DNA of 64,000 nt from Bacteroidota bacterium (GTDB taxonomy: Bacteria; Bacteroidota; Bacteroidia; Bacteroidales; Lentimicrobiaceae). This document shows positions 25,769 to 33,196 of this stretch, one piece after another (within the stretch, counting starts at the first letter, position 1; every line of letters starts with the position of its first letter). A program made the translations under genes and the position numbers. The notes beneath the pieces were generated by a model. That model was not told the origin of the DNA. It worked only from the letters and a program-made list of their open reading frames with translations, and made no database searches. The stretch is from the NCBI GenBank assembly GCA_023441805.1, contig JAEZNO010000041.1:1-64000 (forward strand). The letters run 5' to 3'.

Positions 25769-25776
25769 CAAAGGTA
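25769..25776 (-). promoter_or_regulatory. tilS -7 box (TACCTTTG), leaderless or nearly so
   Basis: The minus strand reads TACCTTTG, the same sequence as the glyA -7 box, ending 4 bases before the tilS ATG. If used, transcription would start at about the initiation codon. A chance match cannot be excluded. Confidence 0.4.
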
Positions 25777-25895
25777 ATAAATTGTTTATATGCACTAATA
25801 AGATTATATCGATGAGTGCTGCCTGTTTTTTGACTTTTTCAACAATATTGAAATTGCAGCGTTAATCAATATTCAATCCTTATTGTGCATTAAAT

Positions 25896-26189
25896 ATGGA
25901 AATTAGAAAGAAAGAAAGCGGCCGAACGGGGAAATTCATAGTCTACGAAGATGATGAGGAAGTTGCCGACATCAGTTGGCTGGTTAATGATGAAGGTAAT
26001 TATGTGATCGACCATACTACTGTCAGCGAGAAGATGGCAGGTAAAGGACTTGGTGTTACACTGTTTAATTCAGTGATCGATATGGCTCGCGATGAAAACA
26101 AAAAGATTATTGCCGGTTGCCCTTTCGTAAGAAAGATGTTTGAACGAAATAAAGAGAAATACAGTGATGTTTGGGAAATCCGCGATTAA
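25896..26189 (+). CDS. small GNAT-like acetyltransferase (YjdJ type)
   Basis: This is a 97-residue protein of the short GCN5-related N-acetyltransferase type (YjdJ / Gcn5-like). It has the strand pattern FIVYEDDEEVADISW and VIDHTTVSEKMAGKGLGVTLFNSVIDMAR. The KGLG stretch resembles the acetyl-CoA-binding R/QxxGxG/A loop. The ending CPFVRKMFERN is typical. The substrate is unknown. It is divergent from tilS and followed by a strong hairpin. Confidence 0.85.
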   Translation: MEIRKKESGRTGKFIVYEDDEEVADISWLVNDEGNYVIDHTTVSEKMAGKGLGVTLFNSVIDMARDENKKIIAGCPFVRKMFERNKEKYSDVWEIRD

Positions 26190-26193
26190 TCCG

Positions 26194-26219
26194 GTAGAGA
26201 CGCTGCATACCACGTCTTA
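26194..26219. repeat. degenerate GTAGAGACGC palindrome
   Basis: GTAGAGACG at 26194 and a decayed opposite arm ending CACGTCTTA form an imperfect palindrome. It shares its arm sequence with the strong hairpin at 26290-26335 about 100 bases away. The intervening bases hold nothing else I can name. Confidence 0.5.
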
Positions 26220-26289
26220 GCCGCGGTCGTTAAGTGCCTTGTTCCCCGATATCCCAAAGGTTACGTGCCATGTCTTAAAAAAATAAAAA

Positions 26290-26335
26290 AAGGTGGGTGT
26301 AGAGACCTAATGCACCGCGTCTCTACACCCACCTT
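26290..26335. terminator. 17-bp perfect hairpin between convergent genes
   Basis: The arms AAGGTGGGTGTAGAGAC and GTCTCTACACCCACCTT pair perfectly around a 12-base loop. An A-run precedes it, giving a U-run on the minus-strand transcript of korB; a weaker TTCTT follows on the plus side. It can act as terminator for korB. The TAGAGAC core suggests it derives from a dispersed palindrome family. Confidence 0.8.
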
Positions 26336-26347
26336 CTTATAACTGGA

Positions 26348-27391
26348 TTATTTAATTTCCCATGTATCGCCGCTGTTCAACAGATCGTCTACACATTTGA
26401 TTTTTGATGTTTCCTTAGCGTAGGAAAGTTGCTCTTCAACCATATCATCGTAAGTAGGATAATTAGCTGAACGAATAACTCCCAATGCAACGGGGAAGTG
26501 CGGGTATGCCATTTTAGCAAGCATCAGATGAATTCCGGGATCCCTTTCGTACATATCATGAACCAGCAAATCATCTTCTGTTATACCATTCTCGCCAAGT
26601 GTAACCACTTCAAGGCGGGTACCGTTCAACCGGATACCTTTATCCTTATTCTTACCAAAGATCATCGGCTCACCATTTCTCAGAATGATAGTGCGGTCGT
26701 CACGATAATCCTTATTAGTGATTGAATCATGAGTCTTATCGGCAAATATTACACAGTTCTGAAGTATTTCAATGATTGAAGTTCCGTCATGTTTTGCAGC
26801 TTCAAACATAATCTCAGTCATGAGCTTAATATTACCATCAGTACTGCGAGCAAAGAAAGTACCCTGAGCACCCATTACCAGTTCGCCTGGATTGAAAGGA
26901 TGTTCAATAGTTCCCTGGGGAGATGTTTTAGTAACACTTCCCATTGGAGTGGTTGGCGAATATTGTCCCTTTGTCAGACCGTAAATCTGATTATTGAAGA
27001 GAATGATATTGATATCGATGTTCCTGCGGATAATGTGGATAAAGTGATTACCACCGATAGCCAATGAATCACCATCACCGGTTGTCATCCAAACACTAAG
27101 GTGAGGATTGGCAATCTTGACTCCCGATGAAATAGCAGCCGCACGACCATGAATACCATGAATACCATAAGTATTTACATAGTACGGAAAGCGGGATGAA
27201 CATCCGATACCTGAAACCATCATGATGTTTTCTTTACGGTATCCGAGCTTTGGAAATACATTTGCTACTGAAGCGAGGATTGCATGTGCACCGCATCCTG
27301 GGCACCATTTTACCATTTGATCGCTGACAAAATCCTCTTTGGTCAACTCAACGGATGAGCGCTCTATAGTGAAGTTCTGTATATTTTGCAT
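26348..27391 (-). CDS. korB: 2-oxoacid:ferredoxin oxidoreductase, beta subunit
   Basis: This is the TPP-binding beta subunit (347 residues) of a 2-oxoacid:ferredoxin oxidoreductase, most likely for 2-oxoglutarate. The iron-sulfur and TPP-pocket motif KWCPGCGAHAILASV is at about 28-42. The TPP/Mg motif is TTGDGDSLAIGGNHFIH, followed by FNNQIYGLTKGQ. With KorA it interconverts 2-oxoglutarate plus CoA with succinyl-CoA and CO2 through ferredoxin. It begins 4 bases after korA, so the two are cotranscribed. A hairpin terminator follows its stop. Confidence 0.92.
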   Translation of the reverse strand: MQNIQNFTIERSSVELTKEDFVSDQMVKWCPGCGAHAILASVANVFPKLGYRKENIMMVSGIGCSSRFPYYVNTYGIHGIHGRAAAISSGVKIANPHLSVWMTTGDGDSLAIGGNHFIHIIRRNIDINIILFNNQIYGLTKGQYSPTTPMGSVTKTSPQGTIEHPFNPGELVMGAQGTFFARSTDGNIKLMTEIMFEAAKHDGTSIIEILQNCVIFADKTHDSITNKDYRDDRTIILRNGEPMIFGKNKDKGIRLNGTRLEVVTLGENGITEDDLLVHDMYERDPGIHLMLAKMAYPHFPVALGVIRSANYPTYDDMVEEQLSYAKETSKIKCVDDLLNSGDTWEIK

Positions 27392-27395
27392 TTTA

Positions 27396-29243
27396 TTAAT
27401 CCTCCATCGTTTTATTAATAGCCTGTGTAAGCTCGTTTACAGTAAAGGGCAGTCCCTGTACCTTATTATATTGCATGTAATTATGGCCAGGATGAGTCAT
27501 CTTAAGATAATTGACAAACTGACCATTATTAAGTTCACATACAAGTATCTTCCTGAAACCACTCAGTACTTCACCGGAATTCTTAGGCAAAGGCATAATG
27601 TAATTAAAATGTGCATGGCTGACTTTCTTACCGCTTTCGCGAACCAGATCAACAGCTTCCTGTGCAGCACCTAAAGTACCACCCCATGTAACGACAAGCA
27701 CGTCACCTGAAGCATCACCGGTTACTTCCTGCAATGGAATATAATCAGCTACTTTCTGCACTTTTGCTTCCCTGTAATCAACCATCTTCTGATGATTCAA
27801 CGGATCGGTTGATACATTTCCTGAAATATCTTCCTTTTCCAACCCGCCAATTCTGTGGCGTAAACCTTCAGTTCCGGGAATAGCCCATTTACGAACAAGA
27901 GTTTCAGCATTACGGCGATATGGTTTATAGTCAGGATCGTTAGGCTCAGCTATTGGAGGAACAATTGACGGCATTTCAGCAACTTTGGGAATACGGAAAA
28001 GTTGCGAGCCATTACCAAGATATCCGTCAGTAAGAAGAATAACCGGTGTCATGTGTTCCATTGCAATCTTTGCAGCCATATATGCATAAAAGAAGCAATT
28101 AGCCGATGTAGATGCAGCGAGGACAACCACAGGGCACTCACCATTGCGGCCAAACAGTGCCTGGTAAAGATCGCTCTGCTCCGATTTGGTAGGTAATCCC
28201 GTACTTGGACCACCACGCTGTACATCAACAATTACCAATGGCAGTTCGGTCATTACGGCTAATCCTATTGCTTCACTCTTAAGTGACAATCCGGGACCTG
28301 AAGTAGTGGTAAGAGCAAGTGCTCCCGTATAACTGGCACCGATAGCCGAGCATATACCTGCAATTTCATCTTCAGCCTGGAAAACGCGTGCACCCAATGA
28401 TTTGTGCTTAGCCAGTTCAATAAGAATATCGGTAGCAGGAGTTATAGGATATGAACCAAGGAATAACGGCCTTCCCGAGCGTTCCGAAGCTGCTAAGAAG
28501 CCCCATGCAGTTGCAATGTTTCCGGTAATATTTCTGTAACGTCCCGGAGGAAGAGCTGCCTTACTAACCTGATAAACCGATGCAAGGGTTTCAACTGTAT
28601 CAGCATAGCTGTATCCGGCTTCAAGTACTGTTTTATTTGCCTCAATTACTTGAGGTTTATTCTTAAATTTCTTGTTAAAGAACTCATAAGTAGAGTCAAA
28701 GCCCCATCCAAACAGATGGTACATAATACCGAGGGCAAACATGTTTTTGCTCTTATCGGCAGTTTTCTGATCAATTCCTTTATCTTTCAGAACACCTCTG
28801 GTGAATGAAGTAATTGGTGCCTTTACAAGATTATATTTATCAAGCGAATTATCTTCCAACGGGTTAACTGAGTAACCTGCTTTCTTGTAGGCGGCTTCAT
28901 CAAATGCATCTGCATCGACAATTAGAGTTGCACCTGGTTTTGCCCATTTAAGATTTGCTTTGAGAGATGCAGGATTCATTGCAACAAGAACATCACAAAG
29001 ATCGCCTGTAGTTTCAATTTTTCGAGCACCAACATGAACCTGAAAACCTGACACTCCGGCAATTGTATTGTGAGGAGCCCTGATTTCGGCCGGGTAATCG
29101 GGGAAAGTTGCCAGGTCAAGACCTGCTAAAGCAGCTGTATCAGAAAAGAGAGTACCGGTCAATTGCATACCATCGCCTGAGTCTCCGACGAACTTAACAA
29201 CTACTGTTTCCCTTGAAATAACATTACTTTTAGTGTTTACCAT
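27396..29243 (-). CDS. korA: 2-oxoacid:ferredoxin oxidoreductase, fused gamma-alpha subunit
   Basis: This is a 615-residue fusion. The gamma domain is at about 12-190 (VVVKFVGDSGDGMQLTGTLFSD, FPDYPAEIRAPHNTIAGVSGFQ). The alpha pyrimidine-binding domain is at about 215-480 (GSYPITPATDILIELAKH, QAEDEIAGICSAIGASYTGA, TTTSGPGLSLKSEAIGLAVM). A transketolase-C-like domain closes the protein. The layout is that of the 2-oxoglutarate enzyme common in Bacteroidota; substrate choice is inferred from family resemblance. It forms the korA-korB operon and is divergent from a small ferredoxin gene that may be its electron carrier. Confidence 0.92.
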   Translation of the reverse strand: MVNTKSNVISRETVVVKFVGDSGDGMQLTGTLFSDTAALAGLDLATFPDYPAEIRAPHNTIAGVSGFQVHVGARKIETTGDLCDVLVAMNPASLKANLKWAKPGATLIVDADAFDEAAYKKAGYSVNPLEDNSLDKYNLVKAPITSFTRGVLKDKGIDQKTADKSKNMFALGIMYHLFGWGFDSTYEFFNKKFKNKPQVIEANKTVLEAGYSYADTVETLASVYQVSKAALPPGRYRNITGNIATAWGFLAASERSGRPLFLGSYPITPATDILIELAKHKSLGARVFQAEDEIAGICSAIGASYTGALALTTTSGPGLSLKSEAIGLAVMTELPLVIVDVQRGGPSTGLPTKSEQSDLYQALFGRNGECPVVVLAASTSANCFFYAYMAAKIAMEHMTPVILLTDGYLGNGSQLFRIPKVAEMPSIVPPIAEPNDPDYKPYRRNAETLVRKWAIPGTEGLRHRIGGLEKEDISGNVSTDPLNHQKMVDYREAKVQKVADYIPLQEVTGDASGDVLVVTWGGTLGAAQEAVDLVRESGKKVSHAHFNYIMPLPKNSGEVLSGFRKILVCELNNGQFVNYLKMTHPGHNYMQYNKVQGLPFTVNELTQAINKTMED

Positions 29244-29272
29244 GATATTTTGGAAATTGATTTTATGACCGG

Positions 29273-29300
29273 CAAAGTTAAACCTTTTTATTCATTCAAA
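29273..29300 (-). promoter_or_regulatory. korAB promoter (TTTG-N16-TAACTTTG)
   Basis: On the minus strand TTTG at 29297-29300 precedes TAACTTTG at 29273-29280 with 16 bases between. The -7 box ends 29 bases before the korA ATG. Confidence 0.55.
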
Positions 29301-29372
29301 ATCATTGATTCAATTCTATTTAGTGCTGATTACTTCACTATTTAGATACATTAAAAATTTGCTCTTTAGTGT

Positions 29373-29400
29373 TTTGCAAAATAAATAACACCTATCTTTG
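29373..29400 (+). promoter_or_regulatory. ferredoxin promoter (TTTG-N16-TATCTTTG)
   Basis: TTTG at 29373-29376 and TATCTTTG at 29393-29400 lie upstream of the ferredoxin ATG (38 bases from the box). The spacing of 16 equals that of the divergent korAB promoter about 70 bases away. Confidence 0.6.
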
Positions 29401-29438
29401 CAACAGTTAACTAAAAAACAACCAAAAATTATAAAGCC

Positions 29439-29606
29439 ATGGCTTACTTAATTTCAGACGACTGCACAGCATGCGGCACTTGCATTGATGAATGTCCCGT
29501 TGAAGCAATCTCCGAAGGTGATATCTATAAAATTGATGCTGATATTTGCACAGATTGCGGATCTTGTGCCGATGTTTGTCCCGTAGAAGCAATTCATCCT
29601 GCATAA
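29439..29606 (+). CDS. 2[4Fe-4S] ferredoxin, 55 residues
   Basis: This small gene encodes a 55-residue bacterial-type ferredoxin (MAYLISDDCTACGTCIDECP...). Two CxxCxxC...CP clusters are present: C9, C12, C15, C19 and C37, C40, C43, C47. Each quartet can hold one 4Fe-4S centre, with the two quartets crossing over as usual in this fold. It is a cytosolic low-potential electron carrier. The position, divergent from korAB with a similar promoter, suggests it takes electrons from the KOR complex; this is inference. A strong terminator follows, so it is a single-gene transcript. Confidence 0.95.
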   Translation: MAYLISDDCTACGTCIDECPVEAISEGDIYKIDADICTDCGSCADVCPVEAIHPA

Positions 29607-29635
29607 GGATCAATTTCCTACTTAGAGTATTCATT

Positions 29636-29670
29636 AAGAGGCTGTCTTAAAAGGACGGCCTCTTTTTTTT
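29636..29670 (+). terminator. ferredoxin terminator (AAGAGGCTGTC family)
   Basis: AAGAGGCTGTC / GACGGCCTCTT with loop TTAAAAG and eight T residues lies 29 bases after the ferredoxin stop. It differs from the 6564-6597 hairpin by one base in the loop. Confidence 0.9.
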
Positions 29671-29690
29671 GTCGTAATTGCAAATTTAAC

Positions 29691-29789
29691 ATTGTACATG
29701 AATTGTACATTACTTAATCATTATCTGTACTAAAATGTGGACTTTTGTGGAGTTCATGTGGAGTTCATGTGGACTTAATGTGTAGTTAA
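29691..29789. repeat. 11-bp-phased tandem repeat (TGTGGASTTMA)
   Basis: The clearest units are TGTGGAGTTCA (twice, 29746-29767), TGTGGACTTAA (29768-29778) and TGTGTAGTTAA (29779-29789), preceded by a 10-base TGTGGACTTT. Upstream, ATTGTACAT repeats at 29691 and 29702 with the same 11-bp phase. The same unit recurs at 41252-41296. Confidence 0.8.
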
Positions 29790-30050
29790 TAACTTAACAG
29801 TTCATACATCTTCAATCAAAACTTCATCATTCCAACCTCTGCTAAAGAAGATTTGAGACAGCCTCTTTTTTTCATGTGTATAGGGTGGTTTCCTTCAACA
29901 AGGCTTCATGCTTTGTTTGTTGTCTTTCTTTTTCTCCTTGGGGTCTGTCGTCCTTTCTTAACTCTCCTATAGAACAGTGCTTTACCTGCATTATTCAATT
30001 AGCCTGGGCACCTTTGGGTGTTTCAAATCCTACAAATGGTTCGATGTGGT

Positions 30051-30173
30051 TAAGGGTTTCGGAGTAAATGATTATATTCGATATGGTGAAGGGTTCGGGG
30101 TAAAAGGTTTAACGGGGATAAGGTGATTAACGGAGTAAAGGGTTCTGAAGTAAAGGGTTTTAGGCAGTAAGGG
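30051..30173. repeat. purine-rich degenerate repeat (GGAGTAAAGGGTT)
   Basis: Variants of AAGGGTTyGGAGTAAA recur at about 30051, 30088, 30126, 30143 and 30158 with uneven spacing of 15-37 bases. The plus strand is strongly purine-rich. The tract lies 60-180 bases upstream of the sucA promoter box. Confidence 0.5.
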
Positions 30174-30230
30174 AAACTTTATCCCCCCATTTTTGTTTTA
30201 AGGGGACGATGAAATTGGCCTGTTTATTGA

Positions 30231-30238
30231 TATATTTG
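30231..30238 (+). promoter_or_regulatory. sucA -7 box (TATATTTG)
   Basis: TATATTTG on the plus strand fits TAnnTTTG and ends 37 bases before the sucA ATG. No clear -33 TTTG was seen. Confidence 0.5.
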
Positions 30239-30275
30239 TAGTTAAGCGCTTTTACATGAATATTCTGACTTTTTT

Positions 30276-33095
30276 ATGATGGATAAATTTTCATTTTTCT
30301 CGAACGCAGATACCGCATACATTGAAAATCTATATAAGCAATACCTTGCTGATCCTGAATCAATTGATGAGAGTTGGCAACGATTCTTCCAAGGATTTGA
30401 ATTCAGCAGAATGTCGTATGGTGATACTAAATCTAAAAGTATTACAACACCCGACGAGTTTAAGGTAATCAATCTTATAGATGACTATCGTAAGAGAGGG
30501 CATCTGTTTACAAAGACAAACCCTGTACGTACCCGCAGAACTTATACTCCAACTCTTGATATTGAAAACTATGGCCTCACAAAAGAGGATCTGAATAAGA
30601 ACTTTGAGGCAGGAACCGAAATTGGTATAGGTAATGCTCCTCTGCATAAGATAATTGAGCATCTTGAGGCAACATACTGTCAATCGATTGGTGTTGAGTA
30701 CAATTATATACGTAACGTGGCAATTGAAGAATGGCTGCGTAAGCGGATGGAGTCGACAAGGAACACTCCGAAGTACTCTGCTGCCTATAGAAAGATGATA
30801 CTGAGGAAGCTTGGACAGGCTGTGTTTATGGAGAAATTCCTTCATAAAAGATTTCCGGGACAAAAAAGATTTTCGCTCGAGGGGGTTGAAGCACTGATTC
30901 CAGCGCTTCATGCTGTGATTGAAAAGGGTGCGGCATTAGGTGCCAGTGAGTTTGAAATCGGCATGGCTCATCGCGGAAGGTTAAATGTTCTGGCAAATAT
31001 TATGGGAAAGCCCATGGTTGATATCTTCAATGAGTTCTCGAACAAGCAGTATGAAGATGAAACTCTTATGGGTGATGTGAAATACCATCTGGGATATAAT
31101 ACAAAAAGAACTACCCTTAGCGGAAAAGAAATTGAGATTACATTAGCCGCTAATCCTTCGCATCTTGAAGCAGTTGGTTCAATTGTTCAGGGCATGAGCC
31201 GGGCTGAAATTGATCTTCATTATAATGGTGATACCGATAAAATTGTACCCATCATAATTCATGGTGATGCCTCAGTTGCAGGACAGGGTATTGTTTACGA
31301 ACTGGTTCAAATGTCAGAACTCAGAGGCTACCGTGTTGGCGGGACCATACATCTGGTAACAAACAATCAGGTTGGTTTTACAACAAATTACCTTGATGCA
31401 CGAAGCAGCACTTATTGTACTGATATTGCCAAAATCATACAGTCGCCAATATTCCATGTGAATGCCGACGACATTGAGGCAGTAGTATATACAATTGAGC
31501 TGGCAATGGAATTTCGCGAGAAGTTCGATAAAGATGTTTTCATCGATTTGCTTGGTTACAGGAAATATGGACATAATGAAGGCGACGAACCCCGTTTTAC
31601 CCAGCCTGTTTTATACAAAATCATTGAAACTCATCCTGATCCCTGGACTATCTACTCGAAGAAGCTGGAAGAGAAAGGTGTAGTTACTGCCGAAGAATCA
31701 GCAAAGATCCGTGATGAGATTAATCAAGCCCTTGAAGATCAGTTGAAAGAATCGGAGAAGCTTGATAAGGCTCATTATAAGACTTTCTTAAGCGAGAAGT
31801 GGAAGAATATCAGATATGCCACCGAGAATGATTTCATACAGTCACCCGAGACAGGTGTTCCCTATAATTTATTGCATGAAATAGGAGAGAAAATAACTCA
31901 CCTGCCTGATGATAAACCATTCAACAAGAAGCTTATAAAACTAATGCAGGATCGCAATAAGATGATCCAGCCAAACGGGCATATTGACTGGGCAATGGGT
32001 GAATTACTTGCATATGGAACATTGGTCAATGAGGGTTATGCTGTTAGGGTTTCAGGCCAGGATTCGGAAAGGGGCACATTCTCACACAGGCATGCTGTGC
32101 TAACAATTGAGGATTCGGAAGAGAAATATGTGCCGTTACACACGCTGAATTCGGATAAGGCTAAATTCAGTATTTACAATTCACTACTGTCAGAATATGC
32201 AGTACTTGGATTTGAATATGGGTACTCGTTGGTAAACCCCGATACGTTGACAATTTGGGAAGCTCAATTTGGTGATTTCTTCAACGGGGCACAAATTATC
32301 ATCGACCAGTACCTGACGGCTGCAGAGGACAAGTGGCGTGTGATGAGTAATCTGGTACTTTACCTTCCTCACGGGTATGAGGGTCAGGGCCCTGAACACT
32401 CAAGCGGGCGTATGGAGCGATTCTTAGTACTGGCTGCAGATAATAACATACAAGTGGTTAACTGTACTACACCGGGAAATCTTTTCCATCTGTTGAGAAG
32501 GCAGATACACAGACCATTCCGTAAACCTTTGGTATTATTTACACCTAAAAGTTTGCTAAGGCACCCTGCCTGCATTTCACCTATTGAGGATTTAACAAAA
32601 GGCGGGTTCAGAGAAGTTATTGATGATGATCAAGCTGTATCGTCGAAGGTATCCCGCGTTGTTTTCACTAGCGGAAAAGTGTATTACGATCTTATTGAGG
32701 AAAGGGAAAAGATAAAAGCCGATAATGTTGCTATAATAAGAATTGAGCAAATCTATCCATGGCCTGCTGAGCAGATTAGTGCCATAGTTGAAAAATATTC
32801 AGCAGCAGCTCGTTTCCTTTGGGTTCAGGAAGAACCTGCAAACATGGGCGCCTGGCCATTTATCCTGAGGCATTATAAAGAAAATAATCTACTGTTGGTT
32901 GCCCGTCCTGAGAGCGGGAGTCCTGCAACGGGTTCACCTCAGTTACATAAGTTGCGTCAACGGAAGATAATAGAGAAAGCTTTTGGTGAATGCACCTGTG
33001 TGGATTCCGACAGGGTATGTAAGATGCTTTGTGCACCAAAAGAGTGGGTTTATGTACCTGAAACAGAGAAAAGTGATATAACTGAGGCTAATTGA
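30276..33095 (+). CDS. sucA: 2-oxoglutarate dehydrogenase E1 component
   Basis: SucA is the TPP-dependent decarboxylase of the 2-oxoglutarate dehydrogenase complex (TCA cycle, cytosol). The 939-residue protein starts with the E1 N-terminal segment FFSNADTAYIENLYKQYLADPESIDESWQRFF. It continues with EIGMAHRGRLNVLANIMGK and ANPSHLEAVGSIVQG. The TPP motif region is IIHGDASVAGQGIVYE, then NNQVGFTT. The transketolase-like half includes GQDSERGTFSHRH and LPHGYEGQGPEHSSGRMERF. An ATG at 30279 is an equally good start. sucB follows 101 bases later. No E3 gene is in the window. Confidence 0.96.
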   Translation: MMDKFSFFSNADTAYIENLYKQYLADPESIDESWQRFFQGFEFSRMSYGDTKSKSITTPDEFKVINLIDDYRKRGHLFTKTNPVRTRRTYTPTLDIENYGLTKEDLNKNFEAGTEIGIGNAPLHKIIEHLEATYCQSIGVEYNYIRNVAIEEWLRKRMESTRNTPKYSAAYRKMILRKLGQAVFMEKFLHKRFPGQKRFSLEGVEALIPALHAVIEKGAALGASEFEIGMAHRGRLNVLANIMGKPMVDIFNEFSNKQYEDETLMGDVKYHLGYNTKRTTLSGKEIEITLAANPSHLEAVGSIVQGMSRAEIDLHYNGDTDKIVPIIIHGDASVAGQGIVYELVQMSELRGYRVGGTIHLVTNNQVGFTTNYLDARSSTYCTDIAKIIQSPIFHVNADDIEAVVYTIELAMEFREKFDKDVFIDLLGYRKYGHNEGDEPRFTQPVLYKIIETHPDPWTIYSKKLEEKGVVTAEESAKIRDEINQALEDQLKESEKLDKAHYKTFLSEKWKNIRYATENDFIQSPETGVPYNLLHEIGEKITHLPDDKPFNKKLIKLMQDRNKMIQPNGHIDWAMGELLAYGTLVNEGYAVRVSGQDSERGTFSHRHAVLTIEDSEEKYVPLHTLNSDKAKFSIYNSLLSEYAVLGFEYGYSLVNPDTLTIWEAQFGDFFNGAQIIIDQYLTAAEDKWRVMSNLVLYLPHGYEGQGPEHSSGRMERFLVLAADNNIQVVNCTTPGNLFHLLRRQIHRPFRKPLVLFTPKSLLRHPACISPIEDLTKGGFREVIDDDQAVSSKVSRVVFTSGKVYYDLIEEREKIKADNVAIIRIEQIYPWPAEQISAIVEKYSAAARFLWVQEEPANMGAWPFILRHYKENNLLLVARPESGSPATGSPQLHKLRQRKIIEKAFGECTCVDSDRVCKMLCAPKEWVYVPETEKSDITEAN

Positions 33096-33196
33096 ATTAA
33101 TAATCTGAGGAAGCTGATAAATTAATTTAAGATAATCTGATTGTAATTATTAGACTGAAAATCAGATTTGTAATAGAACACTATTAAGAATTAGTA

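Larger units (their letters stand above)
29636..29867. mobile_element. possible MITE-like segment with 16-bp inverted ends
   Basis: AAGAGGCTGTCTTAAA at 29636-29651 and TTTGAGACAGCCTCTT at 29852-29867 are inverted copies matching at 15 of 16 positions and enclose 232 bp with no gene. A TTCAT occurs just outside each end (29630-29634 and 29871-29875) but not exactly abutting. This could be a small non-autonomous element. Alternatively the left arm is simply the ferredoxin terminator and the right arm a separate hairpin half. Confidence 0.35.
29607..30275. other. 669-bp gene-free interval with several repeats
   Basis: No credible gene is seen between the ferredoxin and sucA. The interval holds the ferredoxin terminator (29636-29670), an 11-bp-phased repeat tract (29691-29789) and an inverted copy of the terminator arm at 29852-29867. 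It also has a purine-rich degenerate repeat (30051-30173) and the sucA promoter box (30231-30238). Open frames here are short and lack codon structure. Confidence 0.8.

Noticed and set aside
29876..30067. 63-codon open frame in the ferredoxin-sucA gap
   Set aside because: Its composition is Cys/Ser/Phe-rich without domain or promoter, and it lies in repeat-bearing DNA.
30360..30911. 183-codon minus-strand open frame inside sucA
   Set aside because: It is antisense to a strongly conserved E1 sequence; no family pattern is seen in it.
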